A stretch of DNA of 64,000 nt. Source: Acanthochlamys bracteata (Eukaryota; Streptophyta; Magnoliopsida; Pandanales; Velloziaceae). Below are positions 1 through 12,654 of the stretch, one piece after another. The number at the start of each line of letters is the position of its first letter. Position 1 is the first letter of the stretch. The stretch spans positions 10,106,001 through 10,170,000 of the forward strand of contig CM034127.1 in assembly GCA_019914995.1 (NCBI GenBank). Direction: 5' to 3'. The notes beneath the pieces were generated by a model that ran no database searches, had not been told where the DNA came from, and worked only from the letters and a program-made list of their open reading frames with translations. Made by a program: the position numbers and the translations under genes.

Positions 1-2302
1 ATAATCACAACCGTCTGATGAAAGATCAACGGATGAATCAAATTGAGAACTGTAATATACTTGCATTTTATTGAAATTGTCATTTTTATTTTAGTAATGA
101 ATATAATATTTACGTGTTGCTCCTGATACAGTGATTGAGTGGACGACAGCGTTACATTAGAATAAAGAGGGATACAACTAATCAGTTTATTTTACTATTT
201 TACAATTTTTAATAAAGGAATTTGACGGTATTAGCATCTTCAGAAATTTAGATATTTTAAAACTAGGCGACTGAATTTAAGCAAATTAATTGAAGTAATT
301 GCATTAGATGTAATGTGAAAAAAAATTAAAAAGTTGTTCAAAGTTTTGCGGAAGTGGCATTTTTAATTGCTGTCGAGGCACGTCGTTAGATGGGGAGTGA
401 TAATAATTGATCAAAGTTATTATAAGAAGAAATTTACATCCAAGATCTTTTTATTTATTTCAAAAAGCGAAAAGAAGTTTTAAAAATATTAAAGCTGCCG
501 TTTTTTTAAGTTTGTGTGACAACTAGCGTCAATGGTGAGCCCCCAGTAACACAACTATCCCCTAATTCCCCTTTTTCCGCTTTTTGCAACTTGGTTCTTA
601 TTACTAATCATTTCACAAGTTAAGCCTATCTCTGTTTTTTATAGTAATAACAAAGGGTTAATTTTTGCATGGACAAATTTCGACGAGTTTTTCTAATGAA
701 CAACAATTTTTTTATAAATAATTTGACTTAGATGAACTTAAATAAAGTCAAAAGTTTTCAATTATGTGAAATTTAATCTAATATAGTAGAGTCAAGATGA
801 TTAATTAGTTGTTTCTGCTGTTGTCAACTGGTAAGGGCAAAACATAGGTACGTTGAACTACTATGGCATATTTGCAAGAAAAAAAGCCTTGAATTGCAAA
901 AGTCATAAATGTTTACCTAAATTTCAATACGCTCTATTGTATTCAACCACTTCAATTATTACTTGATTAAAGATAAACATAACCCTGTCTTGTCTTATGG
1001 GTTAACTCCTCTAACTTCTACATAATAGGTAATTAATTAATTAATTAATTATTGATATATTAGTGGTTGAAGGGGTAAAATGGCCAAATAATTATAATTA
1101 TAGATACCTAAGATAATATTCCTACGGATTAATTACTAATTAACAAGGTAGTTGTAGGCGAGTAGTATCATTAGCGTACAGCAACGAAAACAAAGGAAAA
1201 ATAAAAACCAAAACAAGTAGGTCTTTAAACAATTTCCTAACCAACTTAGTGGGTCATTATCTAAAAAGTTAATTAATTACTAGTTACAGAATTTTGATAC
1301 ACTTTCTTCTATTTTATAAATAATCGTAACAGATTCTTATTATTAGAAACGCTGCTAATTATTACCTTAACCTATGTTTTCTTTTTACCGTTACCTAATA
1401 CTTGATTAAAACATATGTTATATAATATGCTTAATCATAAGAAGTTACACTTTAGTTGTTTGAAAATAAATTTCTAAAAATAATTAAAAAGTAAATTTGT
1501 AAAAATAAATTTACAAAATTCAACAGAGAAAATTATCAGAAATTCAATAGAACTACTGCAAACAAGTATGATGTTTGAATCTTGTCGGTTAATTAGGACA
1601 TGTTTGAAATTGCTTATTAATCTCAATACAATTTTTTTTTTCAACTTCAAAAAAGTTACGTATATTTTTTAGAATTGTTTTAATTTAAAAAATACAAATA
1701 AAATATAGATTATAAAAAAATTATATTTTTAATTTTTATATTTTGAAAATTTTATAAAATAATATGTCTAAAAAGTTTTTAACAAAAGCTCGCTATATGA
1801 TATTATATTAATATGTTATCAAGTATACGATTAATGTAATATTCTAAATTAAATTAGCCAAGTTGTGTTTCAATTATAAGTAATTAATTCTTGTGCTAAA
1901 TTTGAGTTCAAACTTACTCTCGATATTTTAATTTATTTTTAACTTCATAAATTCATTTTAATTTATTTTTTATGTAATTTAATTTTATTAAATTCAATTT
2001 TGTAAATTTTAATTTATACCAATTAAAAATACCCTAATTATCGTTGCCGGCACAAATAAATAGCACAATCAGTTTGATATGCGAAACAAGACAACCACCG
2101 TACACATCTTTTGCATAATGAAAAATAAATTGTTTGTTTATCTTGAATCTAAGACTCATATGAGGAATTTAGTACAAAGATTTTTTTTCCTAGAGAACTA
2201 ATTCTTAGGAGAGATTGTCAGGCTACATTCTTCCCTTGTTTTCAGTGCCTCTTTGTCCATTAATCTATTATATCCGTGTTAGCTAACGGCTCTATCAACA
2301 GA
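1..2302. other. AT-rich intergenic DNA without a recognised gene
   Basis: Very AT-rich sequence with long A and T runs and a short TTAA-type tandem run near 1030-1050. I see no ORF with protein-like composition, no tRNA-like boxes and no splice-linked coding segments. It is probably decayed transposon and spacer DNA. Confidence 0.6.
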
Positions 2303-2520
2303 GTGTGCGTTTTGAGTTACTTATAAAATAATTTTTTTTTAATAAAAAATATTATTATTATTTTTTAAAAATATAATAAAAATATTTTATTACGTAAATT
2401 TTTTATACTATCTAAATTTTTAAATAAATCATTTAAATACTTATAAAATATGTATTGAAAAACGTAAAATAAAAAAAAAAATTAAAAAGCTGCGTTTAGT
2501 ATGCATTACCAAACGCAGCC
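2303..2520 (+). mobile_element. AT-rich MITE, family A, copy 1
   Basis: About 218 bp. The imperfect terminal inverted repeats read GTGTGCGTTTTGAGTTAC on the left and GGCTGCGTTTGGTAATGC on the reverse complement of the right. Both ends are flanked by AGA, consistent with a 3-bp target duplication. The AT-rich interior (around 2375-2470) aligns by eye with the interiors near 9640-9735 and 48480-48590, so these are one family. The ends and 3-bp duplication resemble non-autonomous PIF/Harbinger (Tourist-like) elements; that superfamily call is an inference. No coding capacity. Confidence 0.55.
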
Positions 2521-2640
2521 AGAAGCTAAGACTGAAACTTTGTAAATTTTTAGCAATTTTCAAGTAAATTGAAATTGAAATGATATATTGCCGATAGACT
2601 TAAAATTATACATGTGTTGGATGAGTGCAGTTAAAATACA

Positions 2641-3164
2641 TAACCAAACCAGTTCAAACTATTATTGATAGACCCAAACCGAACCGTGCTATTCAAACTA
2701 GACTATTCAAATCGATTTAGAAATTAGTAATTTAAAAATTAAATCGATACGTATTTTTAAATAAATGGTTACAATTGATTCGAATTGACTCGACAATTTT
2801 GACAATTTTTAGATTAACCAGTTGATACGATTGAACATGTCAACTCGATACACATAAAAAAAAAAAAAAAATAATAAATTTATATTCTATTCTTGTGCAG
2901 ATTGTACTAAACTAAATCAGTTTTAAATATTATTGATAACCCAAACCGAACTGTCCAATTCAAACTAGACCATTCAAATCGATTTAAAAATTATCAATTT
3001 GAAATGTAAATCGATACGTATCTGCAAATAAAAAGTGACATAGTTGACTTGAATTGACTCGACAATTTTGGTAATTGTTAGGTTGACTGATCGATCCGAT
3101 CGAATAGATTAATCAATACAACCTAAAAAAATAAAAAATTATGTTCTATCCTTGTACAAATTGT
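2641..3164. repeat. Tandem direct duplication, two ~260-bp units
   Basis: Two diverged head-to-tail copies, about 2641-2908 and 2909-3164. Both share in the same order the blocks CCCAAACCGAAC, ATTCAAACTAGAC, ATTCAAATCGATTTA, AAATCGATACGTAT, GAATTGACTCGACAATTTT and TTCTAT.CTTGT.CA.ATTGT. Substitutions and small indels show an old duplication. No ORF. The ACCGAAC-type blocks are common in plant repeats, but I cannot assign a family. Confidence 0.8.
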
Positions 3165-3951
3165 TTTAATTTTTCTCTTTTTTTTTCTTCAGCATCTTCT
3201 ACTTCACCGATGACAATTCTATTTCTTCTTCTTTGATTTTGGAATTTTGGATTATATTTTTCTTCTTTAGATTTGGATGAATTCTTGTTTTTGTAGGGTT
3301 TAATTAATTAATAATTTTGGTGAATCTTTTGTTGATGTTAGCTTTGGAATATGAAGATGATGAGGTGCGCTGACATATCGAGAGCTCGATCAATCGTCTC
3401 TACCTAAGATAATGCTACTCAGATTATGTGGCGGCGGCATGTTCATGCCGGAGGCGACAAGAGCACTGCATGATCTCAATAGTATTGACTCACATGTTGG
3501 TGGAGATATCAGTGATGCCATTAGTAGTGACTGTGTTGATTCGCGATACCATCATTGATGATAGCCTAGACAGAGTCAATAACTTTTAGTGAAATGAAGT
3601 GAGTAATAAGTTGAAAGGAACATTCTTACACTTTAACACATTACGTTTCTTATATCATAAAATGTAATACCTTTTTTTGCTCGAGTTGTTTGTTCTGAGT
3701 ATAAGCTTTTTCCAATCAAAATTAGTACCGCAGGCATGACGAGAGCCTGAAAGATAGAAATTTATAAAATTATTTTTATAACACCATTAAGCTTGTGAAA
3801 TTATTAGATGCTTGGTGGACCTATTGCTTGATCTAGCAGATCGACCAGTTGACTCGTTAGGTCCACTCATGATCCGTCAATGTGGATAGGTTTTAGAGTC
3901 TCCAGATCGGTTTGCTAACATAATTAAATTCAGCAAAAAATTAAAATAGTT
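3165..3951. other. Intergenic sequence, decayed, no gene seen
   Basis: Starts T-rich and becomes less AT-rich near 3360-3560, which looks like a decayed former transcribed or transposon sequence. Stops occur in all frames and I recognise no protein fragment. Confidence 0.45.
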
Positions 3952-6158
3952 TGTTGTTACAAAATTCTAAATATTTTGATGATAACATATACTTGATAAT
4001 AATTACTAAGTTATGAACATGTCTATATTGAACTTGGATAGCATATGAAGCTGAACAGAACTAATGCAAAAATTAGAAAATCGTCCGTCCACGAGGCAGT
4101 CAAAAGAAAGAGAGAAAGGGGCGGCTATAAGGCAAGAGTCGTGTCGATTGTATGCCACGAGGTCCCTATGGACAAGGGGACAAGTGAATCATCGCTTTTT
4201 GGCGCAGGCAGCCCTCTACCATCCACCCCATTGCATTCCTCTCGTAGAGTACTGTACCTCTCATACCATATTGGAAAGAAAGGATTTATTAACTAAGTTT
4301 CTTCATTTTTATATTGAATTAGATTCTCTCCCTTATTCCCGTAACTACGGATTGATTGTCCCTAATCTTGAGATTTTGCTAACATATCAACTTTGGACAT
4401 GCATATCTTTCCATTCACGACACCAAACGGAGATCTTTTAACAGCATTTGAAATATGACTTGACACAGAGTAAATGAAGACCAATAAGACAAAATTCCAT
4501 CATATATCGAAGATAGAAAATTCTGTGAAAATTCGCTGGTCATATTGTCTAAACCGTAAATTCTATCAAGATCAACTGATCAACACCTTCACAGCTTTAA
4601 ACGTAAAATGTTATATTTTTCAAACCATAAGCGATTTTGGAGAGGTGATTTTTTTATGGATATTAGATATCTTTAAGCTTCTATAATCCAAAATTTAGCT
4701 CATTCTATAATGAAACGGATCTTACAAAAATCAGAAAAACTCAATGTTTATGCCTGCTATTCTAAAAGCGCCCGATCTGAACTTAAACATAAAATTCAAT
4801 ATCTATTATCTCGAGCCATATTTTACAGATTTGATTTTTGTTACTGAAAGCTGACTCATGTATCTATCTACATTGCAAAGTTGAGGCAATATCATCAACT
4901 AAGAAAATATCCTCAAAATAACTAGATAGAATTTTCAGACTGGACTGAACCATATAGGTAAGAGTGCTCCTGAATTATTTTTGGTTCCCTACTCGTGCCA
5001 AACATTTGTAGCCAATTCCAGAAAAGGCTAGATCAGTTAAGGATATATTCAAAATATTTATTTATAGATTTTATGGAGAGGATATTGAAAGATATTAAGA
5101 AAATTACAAAATAGAAAGAATCCAATATGCATACAATTTCTACCGGATCTAATTCAAACACTTATTTTTGGCAATCCATCTAAATTCTAATATAATCTTT
5201 ATATGCAGATTGGAGAAAATATTTTGTTTGAAAATTAATTATATGAAAATAAATCATATTAGTTCTTAGAAAAAATCTTACATAAAATTTGGATTATATG
5301 TCAGTAGATATCCTAAAAGCAATTAAATCATCGGATTGCTTTGAGGCATCATATGACGTACGATTTATTTAAAATTTTGACGTGTTCCTGAGGCATAATA
5401 TAAGAGATCACATCAGCAAGCAACAATCATGTACGGAAAAAAATCGAATAAATTTTTAAAGAAGAGAAAGAAAAGTAAGAAAAGCTCAACTAGCCATTGA
5501 AAGTACATCCTCAGCTGGCATTGTTTCTATCTGTTACAACCCTTAATAAATCCGAGCAGCAATTATCCTAAGATCAAAGAGAAGTGTTGTTATATAATTT
5601 CAGTTACGAATACAGTAAGGAATACAAGCTATTATAGAGTACTAAGCCAAGATATTGCAATTTAGCAAAGAGATCATCTTCACCAAAATTATTTTCTTAA
5701 GTCTAATTCTCTTTTTCTTTTGTGAGATCCATCAAAATTTCTTAACATGAGGATAGAAATCGTTGTTACGGAGATCTCTTGAGCTTAATCTTTTGAAAAA
5801 CTTGTAATCTTGAAAGGTGGTTGGAGAAGTTGTGAGTCTTCGGTTTGCTAATCTAGATTAGGTTAACGGTTTATGCTAGACCTTTACGAATACTGCATAG
5901 TTGTAGCCAGAAAGACTTTGTGAAGTTTAGAAGACTTGTTAGAGTTGTTCTTGCTAGGAGATTGATGCGGAGGTGTTTTGCGAAACATAAAGTCTTGGTT
6001 AATTGTATATTGGCTCAACGTTAATAAATTTTACTTGCGGTGTCAAATGACATGAATGTAGATACCACGATACGAACTACGCAAAAAAATTTTGTGTGCT
6101 GCTGGTTTGCATTTCTTAGCACTTTCAATTAGTTTATTTGAATTATATTATTCTAACA
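3952..6158 (+). mobile_element. Probable solo LTR of a copia-type (Sirevirus-like) retrotransposon
   Basis: Begins TGTTGTTAC, followed by an ATTTTGATGATAACA-type block typical of plant Sirevirus LTR starts, and ends ...TTCTAACA, giving TG...CA termini over about 2.2 kb. The 3' part (about 5800-6150) has the character of a copia U5 region: GTAATCTTGAAAGG, a GTAGATACCACGATACGAAC block and a GTTTGCATTTCTTAGCA block. No primer-binding site follows and no gag-pol is present on either side, so a solo LTR is more likely than a full element. I cannot find a matching 5-bp target duplication, so the ends are approximate. Two overlapping ORFs of 83 and 125 codons near 4045-4441 lie inside and look fortuitous. 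Confidence 0.45.
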
Positions 6159-8031
6159 CTTTCATGCAGGTTAAAATCAACGTTGCACTTGTCAATAATC
6201 TTCCGATCGAATGATAACTAAGTGACCAGTGATTGTTTTTTAAATAGTAGATTGTTTCGATTTAATCTTATTATAACTCAATTTAGTCTCTCTTGAATGA
6301 TATTTCGTATGTATTTTTTCACTTTTGTTCCAAGTTGTAGAGCACTTACTAGTTCAAATTTTTTATAAACTTAAAATTTTCGAATAATAATAAACCATTA
6401 TATATATATAATTTTTTGGATAAAAATATTAAACTTATTTTCTGAAAAATATTAAAATATTTTTATTTTAGAAGAATTTTTTTTATAAGAATTCTCAAAC
6501 ATCTCATGCGTCAAATAAAAGCACCTAAAATTGAGATTTGTGCATTTTGTGACTATCGTCCGTTGAACAGCAGTTCTCTGAAGATTTTTAATTTTTGACT
6601 CCCAAACCAAAGTGGTGAAATATACTAACAAATAATTGGATCTACCAAAATAAATATTTAAGCCGTTGAACTGACATCAAACGTCGGGGGACCACGATGG
6701 CGAAGCCCACGAGTGCAATATTTGGGCTAACATGGGCTTCATGAATTGGTCCACCATTGTACTGTTTGGGTATTTATGATGCTTAAATTAATATATTTTT
6801 TCAAAAAACTTTTGAGGAAATTTTTAAAATAAATATATTTTTGTTAGTATACTAATTAGTATACATTAAGAAATTTCTAACATTTATATTTATTTACTTC
6901 TAAAATTTTTAAAATATTTATAATATTAAGAAGTTTTTGTAAAATATAAAATTTAAATAAATAACTATTTAATAGTACATCGAATATGAAGTTGGCACAA
7001 AGTAAGGTGTCATTTGGCAAAATCTATACAGTTCAAAATTTAATTTTATTTTCTACATATAAAATTTTAATGATCTTTGTAAAAATATATACCTTATAAA
7101 TTATATACATACATAATTTTTATTTTATAATCTAGACATTTTTTAAAATATTTTAAGCAATCTTAATCATCTCGCAATGTACTACTTTGTATCTTGTATA
7201 GTTCCCGAAAATTGAAGACCTTATAGTTTGTGAAAAAAGAATTAAGAAAGGAGCGAGTGGGGCCCAACCCATTGAAGGTCGTAGGTATTAATTAACAGAT
7301 GGGACGCAAGTAGCACGTGCTCCCGTGTCACAACAGAACCTGATTCCTCGAAAATTTTGTTTGTTTTCGCCAAATGGCCCTTACCGACTTTATGTTTGAA
7401 ATTAAATTATAGAGTTATGAGATCTACGAATTTTTTAATCACGAATAATATCAAAGTTCATTATTATTAATAACCTCAAAATACAGTTTAAAAAGATGTC
7501 AGAAAACTCCATCCTCAAACAGATATTTACTAGCTAAAAACTAAAGCTTATCTTTAACCACCGACTTGTTTACTTGTCCTCAAATAAATTTCAATTTCTT
7601 CTATAAAAATTTATTTTTAAATAAATTCATATGTTTATTATAAAAATTTGTTGTCATATTTTTACATGTGCATGCCATCTTCTGTCTCGCATAACCATAC
7701 TTTGTATTAGTTACGGAAAACAGAAACACACTCCAAACGACTTTAAAATTTTATAACAATGAAGGCCTGCATAATTTTTTTGTGCCTAAATAACGGCTAC
7801 CACCGGCCTCTGCCACTATTTCACAGATCCACGCCGGAATTGAAATTCAAATACTGGCAAAATTGTTGAAGGTCGACAATAAAAAATTCTGAATGTCAAC
7901 ATCTGAAGGTGACACATCTTTAATGATTGAGAACGATCACAAGATTGATTACTATTATTATTTCTTATTTAGATTACGCTTTTAAAAATGTTTAAGCATT
8001 CAACTTGCCATTCACTCAACAGAATAATTTA
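6159..8031. other. AT-rich intergenic DNA
   Basis: No gene recognised. AT-rich blocks alternate with short less AT-rich islands near 6660-6770 and 7240-7380. The second island contains a CACGTG palindrome, but no gene starts nearby, so I do not call a promoter. The segment near 6755-6985 may be another decayed AT-rich MITE. Confidence 0.5.
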
Positions 8032-8124
8032 GAGAGTGTTTGAAATTATTTTTAAAAAACATTTTTCTAAATAAAAAATATTTTTATTGTAAAAATAAAT
8101 TATACTTTTTATCTAATAATAATA

Positions 8125-8172
<48 letters not shown>

Positions 8173-8258
8173 AATTATATATTTTTAAAAAAATTATTTA
8201 AAATATAAATTTAAATTTAAAAACTGATTTTGTAGAATAAGTCTTCAAACAGACCTTG
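8032..8258. mobile_element. Probable AT-rich MITE carrying a microsatellite
   Basis: The left end has GTGTTTGAAATTATTTTTAAA and the reverse complement of the right end has CTGTTTGAAGACTTATT, an imperfect inverted repeat around an AT-rich interior of about 200 bp. The size and end motif resemble family A, but the interior is dominated by a trinucleotide run. No clear target duplication, so the ends are approximate. Confidence 0.4.
8114..8172. repeat. (ATT)n microsatellite
   Basis: A near-perfect run of about 15 ATT units, preceded by a short AAT run of opposite phase. It lies within the probable MITE and would be expected to vary in length between individuals. Confidence 0.95.
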
Positions 8259-11200
8259 GGCTAGTTTTTCTGTCTTTTATCAAACTTATCTGTAGCTATG
8301 CCGGCTTCTTCTTAAAGTTTAATTTGCTCGAGCGTCAATTTTACGCCATTTAGTTCTTCTACTTAGTTTGGAAAAGAAACCCTTTGACCTGAAAGATAGG
8401 CAAGAGATACAGAGTTGAAAGCAAGACTACAATAATGAAGGCGCACGAAGAAGTGTTTATGGCTGCAATTTTACGGCAGCCGCCCGAGTTGCCTTACTGC
8501 AAATTAAGACTATCCTACTACCCAGACCAGTCAATCAACTAGAATAACAATGTGAAAAACAAAAGTGGCGTTTTCATTTTATTCTAAACACCCTTATTAA
8601 CTGAAACTTAGGTAAATGCAGATATCAAAAGATTATTAGGTATATTTTGATTTAGACCCTTTTTTATAGAAAATAGTTCTCTAAAAAATAAAATTTTAAA
8701 AATAAATTAATATAAAAAAAAATTTTGAAAGTAATTTTTTATTGAATAAAAAAGGATACACCTTTTAGTTACCTTCATTCGGGCATGCAACAGTGACAAT
8801 TGCCCTATGTTTTCCTAACACCATGAGCACATGAGAATGAAACAAGTACTGTGGTGTGACATGCACGCATCGCGCATGTTACCTTGTACCACTGGCAGTA
8901 TTAATTTTAAGGTTGGCATACTAATTTCTCCTCCTCCCTTCCTTATCCTTCTAAATTACCAACCATGACAACTTTAAACCTCAACAATCATGGTAAATGT
9001 TCAATTTCAAGCAGCATAAGTAAATAAGATATCACCAATAGTTAAGCCACCAATAGAATTAATCCATTAAACCTAATCCCCACCTTTGATCTCCTTTCTT
9101 TGCTGGAAAACTACTTCGTTGTTTATAACTAGCAATTCTTGCAAATATCAAATAGAGTAAATGGTGTTCTAATCTTAGACCAACTAATGATTGACCTTGC
9201 AAACAGATTTCCTTCATATAACCTCGGACTCATGACTTCATGCCCTCAAATTTCACTTGTTAAAGACATGAAGTGCATACTCCTGTAGAACGCTAATCCT
9301 CAAAAACGTTCAAAGCACAAGAAGTTTTTCCATGTAACCACTCCCTCGCAATTATAATTTTCCAGTAAACACTAATCCTCCTATCTATGTCAGTAGGTAG
9401 GTCAAATAATTGAGGAGACATGTTAAAACCCTTGGGCATATCCTACAGGTAACTTCCAAAAGTCTAGAAGCACTTTCCTTGTGATCACCAGATAAATAGA
9501 GCATTTAGCGAAAAGTCCCTGCAAACGTGGACGTTTTGAAAATAATTTTACAATAAAATTTTTTTAAAATTAAAAATTTTTTTATTTTTTTAAATATGAG
9601 TTTTATTTTTTTAAAACTCGTTATATATTTTAAGATTTTTATAAAAAATCTTATTACGTTAAAATTTTTTATATTTTTTAAGTTTTTTAATAAATTTTCT
9701 AAATATTATAAAAAATATATTTAAAAAATATTAAATTAAAAATTAAAAAATTATTAGAGTAAGCAATGCCAAACACTAACTGCGATGAGGTACTTATCCA
9801 CAATAATGACGGGCCATCTGACGGTAAAAGACAGAAAAGAGAAATGGTTTAAGAGTGAGCATGAAGATATCTATCGGTGAGCCCCCTAACCTTTTAAATG
9901 TTAGCTGTTAAATTAACATCAAACATCCAATCTAATCAAAACGAATCCAAAAAGGAATTAATACCTCTTATCATATCCAAAGGAATTAAACGCCTCTTCT
10001 GATGCAACACACGCTCTGCGTGCACAAGTTGTTGCAACCGTCGCCAACCTTTGTTCTCTAAAACACATTCTCTTACCTTCATTACATTCCATGTACTTCA
10101 TGAATTCTGCAACCAATCTTTAAAAAGTGACAGCATCAAAGAAAATAATATTAGCCTTGCTGAAAAAACTAAAATCATCAATATCATAAATTATCATCAG
10201 TGATCTAGAAGCAAAACTAAAGTAAATATCCCCACTTCCATGTCAGACTCGCTCAATTAGTCCCAACCATGAACACAGTATCTAGGGCCTATTATTTTGT
10301 AACTGCCACATTAGCTTCTTGTCTATTTGCTAAGTAAAAAGATTAACTGTAACTCAGGATAACAGGCTAATCAGAACAGTAAAAATGTTGAGTGGTAATC
10401 TTACAAGCAACGAGATGTTCCTATAAGAACAAAACAGATCCATCGTTCTCCTATAGTAATAAACTATTCATACAGTCCACTGAGAACGCTGGCCCAAGTT
10501 TAATCCTGCTCCTATCATAGTTACATCTTCTGTTTCACAGAAGATTTCCTTCGCTATCACAAATAATCGATACTTGCTTGGGACTACATATTCCAAAACA
10601 TGAGGGCAAGAGAAATAAGTGGAGCTACAACATGGAAGTACAAGCCAAGCAAACAATATTATGAACAGCTGTCATGAAATTCAGATGGTAAATCTACGGC
10701 AACAACATATATCTTCAAAAATTATGATAGCTCATATGAAACTAAAGTCTTCTGAATATTAGAATGGACAGATAGCAAGCATCTGTGCACATAAAAAAAC
10801 TTTGTGGAACACTAGGTTATGGGTCAAAATTGCCAAAGAGATATCTTACAACTATCAGATCATAACCTGCAATTTTCCAGAAGACTATAGCTTTCCAAAC
10901 AGCCTAGCAACGAAGACATCATTCAAATTTCAATGTATTTGAAGCTTGTAAAGAAACCACGTAATGGATCCCAGTCAAATTTCTTTTTCAAGTTGAAATA
11001 AGATAGATCAAAGGTAAGAGAAAGGATACTGAATCATACATATATTCCACATTTAATGCCTGGATAGACAATCACCATTTCACTAATAAGCATGAACAAA
11101 CTACTGGAAAGACATGAAGCACTCAAACAAATCATATACTTTCATTAAAAACCTTCCTATTACATTATCAGGATTAATAAGATTTGGGGATTGTTCTGGC

Positions 11201-12654
11201 AAGCAAATAATTAATCTCCTTATATGCAAGCCAGCATTACGAAGTAAAAACAATACTTCCTTTTAATCATCCAGCTAAACCCCAAAAGGGGCATTTTTAC
11301 CAAAGAATTGTATCATCCCTTCAATGCAGGACAGAAGGACAGAAGGCCTCTAAACAAAATACCTGCATTACACAGAACATGAAATTTTAGCAAGAGCAAT
11401 GTTAACCTTCCACGTAACTCAAAAGCAAATAACTTGAATTCTGCTTTCTAATTGATGAGAAATCTTAAGTGCGAACATACACAATCCAATGGATATTTCT
11501 GTTGCTCTCTAATCAGAAAGCTGAACCAATTGCAATTTGCTCAGATAATACATAGGAAGTTGACCCTTCTTTAATATGATTAACAAACATTTGTCATTAA
11601 AAGGAAGTCTTTAGACATTCAGTATCTTGAATCAGTTACAATAAATCAAGATAAGAGGAAGAAAAAGGCCTTACAAAAAAATGCCTAAAAAACCACACTT
11701 AATTTAGTGCAAGGTGCCACATTATTCATATATAATATGGTACTACTATGGAACGAGCGAAACTGAACCCAGACTCAAATCCCATTGTTTTGATTTTGAA
11801 AAAAAAAACTACGAGTACTTGCCCGAGTATCTACATGAGTGACCTATAAATTTACCGTCCATATTCTCATACCCAACTGAAGATGTATCTCATTTCATCC
11901 CTGCTATACGATCAAAAAAGTTACAGATGGAGATACTCAAGACTAACCATAATATTACTTTTTAATTTAAATGAACTCAAGCTCATATTGACCTTTGCTG
12001 ACCGTGTTTAAGCTTCATCTTTACAAGCTCAAGCTAGTACCCAAGCTCTATAACGAGAACAAACAGACCTCTATTGCCAGCTCAAACACAAATGCACAAA
12101 CTCACTCAAATAAGTCAGAGGTTCAATAGCTTCTTGGTTCAATTGTAGATGTAAACTCTTTCTACTAAGTTGAATGTGTAATAGGCTCCAAAAACCTATT
12201 GGATACATGTCAATGTGGCAATCCATATGAAAAAAAGTATTTTGCTATTTTCTTGAATCAAATGAGAACCACTTAGACATTACATAGTTGTTCATTACTC
12301 ATGTCCCTAAAGGTTTGCACATCAAAATAACAATTTTGTTGCAGAAATAGATAAGTCAAGCCTATACACCTAAAGAAAGCTAGGGTACATCATCGAGCAG
12401 TTTGAAAGCGTTCAAACTGCAATAAGTGGTTAATCATCAGAAATCAGGCAGAGGGTAAGAGGTGCTAAATTTCATAAGCGATATTTAATATAGTTATTTT
12501 TCCCATCAATGTGACAAAAATGAAAAATACCTTCTGTCAACCTAGACGATTAGTATGAGATTTAAACAAAAATGCCGAGAAACCATCCCAATCACAATAG
12601 TCTCAGATTGCTCAATCAAGAAGCAACATGTGACAGTAGTTTCTCTTTTAACTT
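8259..12654. other. 4.4 kb stretch with no coding call, downstream of the DUF604 gene
   Basis: Apart from the MITE near 9.5 kb this region is visibly less AT-rich than its surroundings and resembles transcribed non-coding plant DNA (intron or UTR-like). The only ORF of note is 62 codons on the minus strand at 10468-10656 and matches no family I know. It lies directly 3' of the minus-strand glycosyltransferase gene, so part could be its 3' UTR or a non-coding transcript. That is a guess from composition only. Confidence 0.4.
9527..9777 (+). mobile_element. AT-rich MITE, family A, copy 2
   Basis: About 251 bp, flanked by AAC on both sides (9524-9526 and 9778-9780). The right end carries the family signature (reverse complement AGTGTTTGGCATTGC). 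The interior near 9640-9735 (CTTATTACGTTAAAATTTTTTATAT...) aligns with copies 1 and the one at 48.4 kb. The left inverted repeat is poorly conserved. Confidence 0.5.

Noticed and set aside
4045-4441. Two overlapping ORFs of 83 and 125 codons
   Set aside because: They lie inside the probable LTR, overlap in different frames and have no protein family character.
7300-7330. CACGTG G-box near 7313
   Set aside because: No gene start lies within a plausible distance, so it is probably a chance hexamer.
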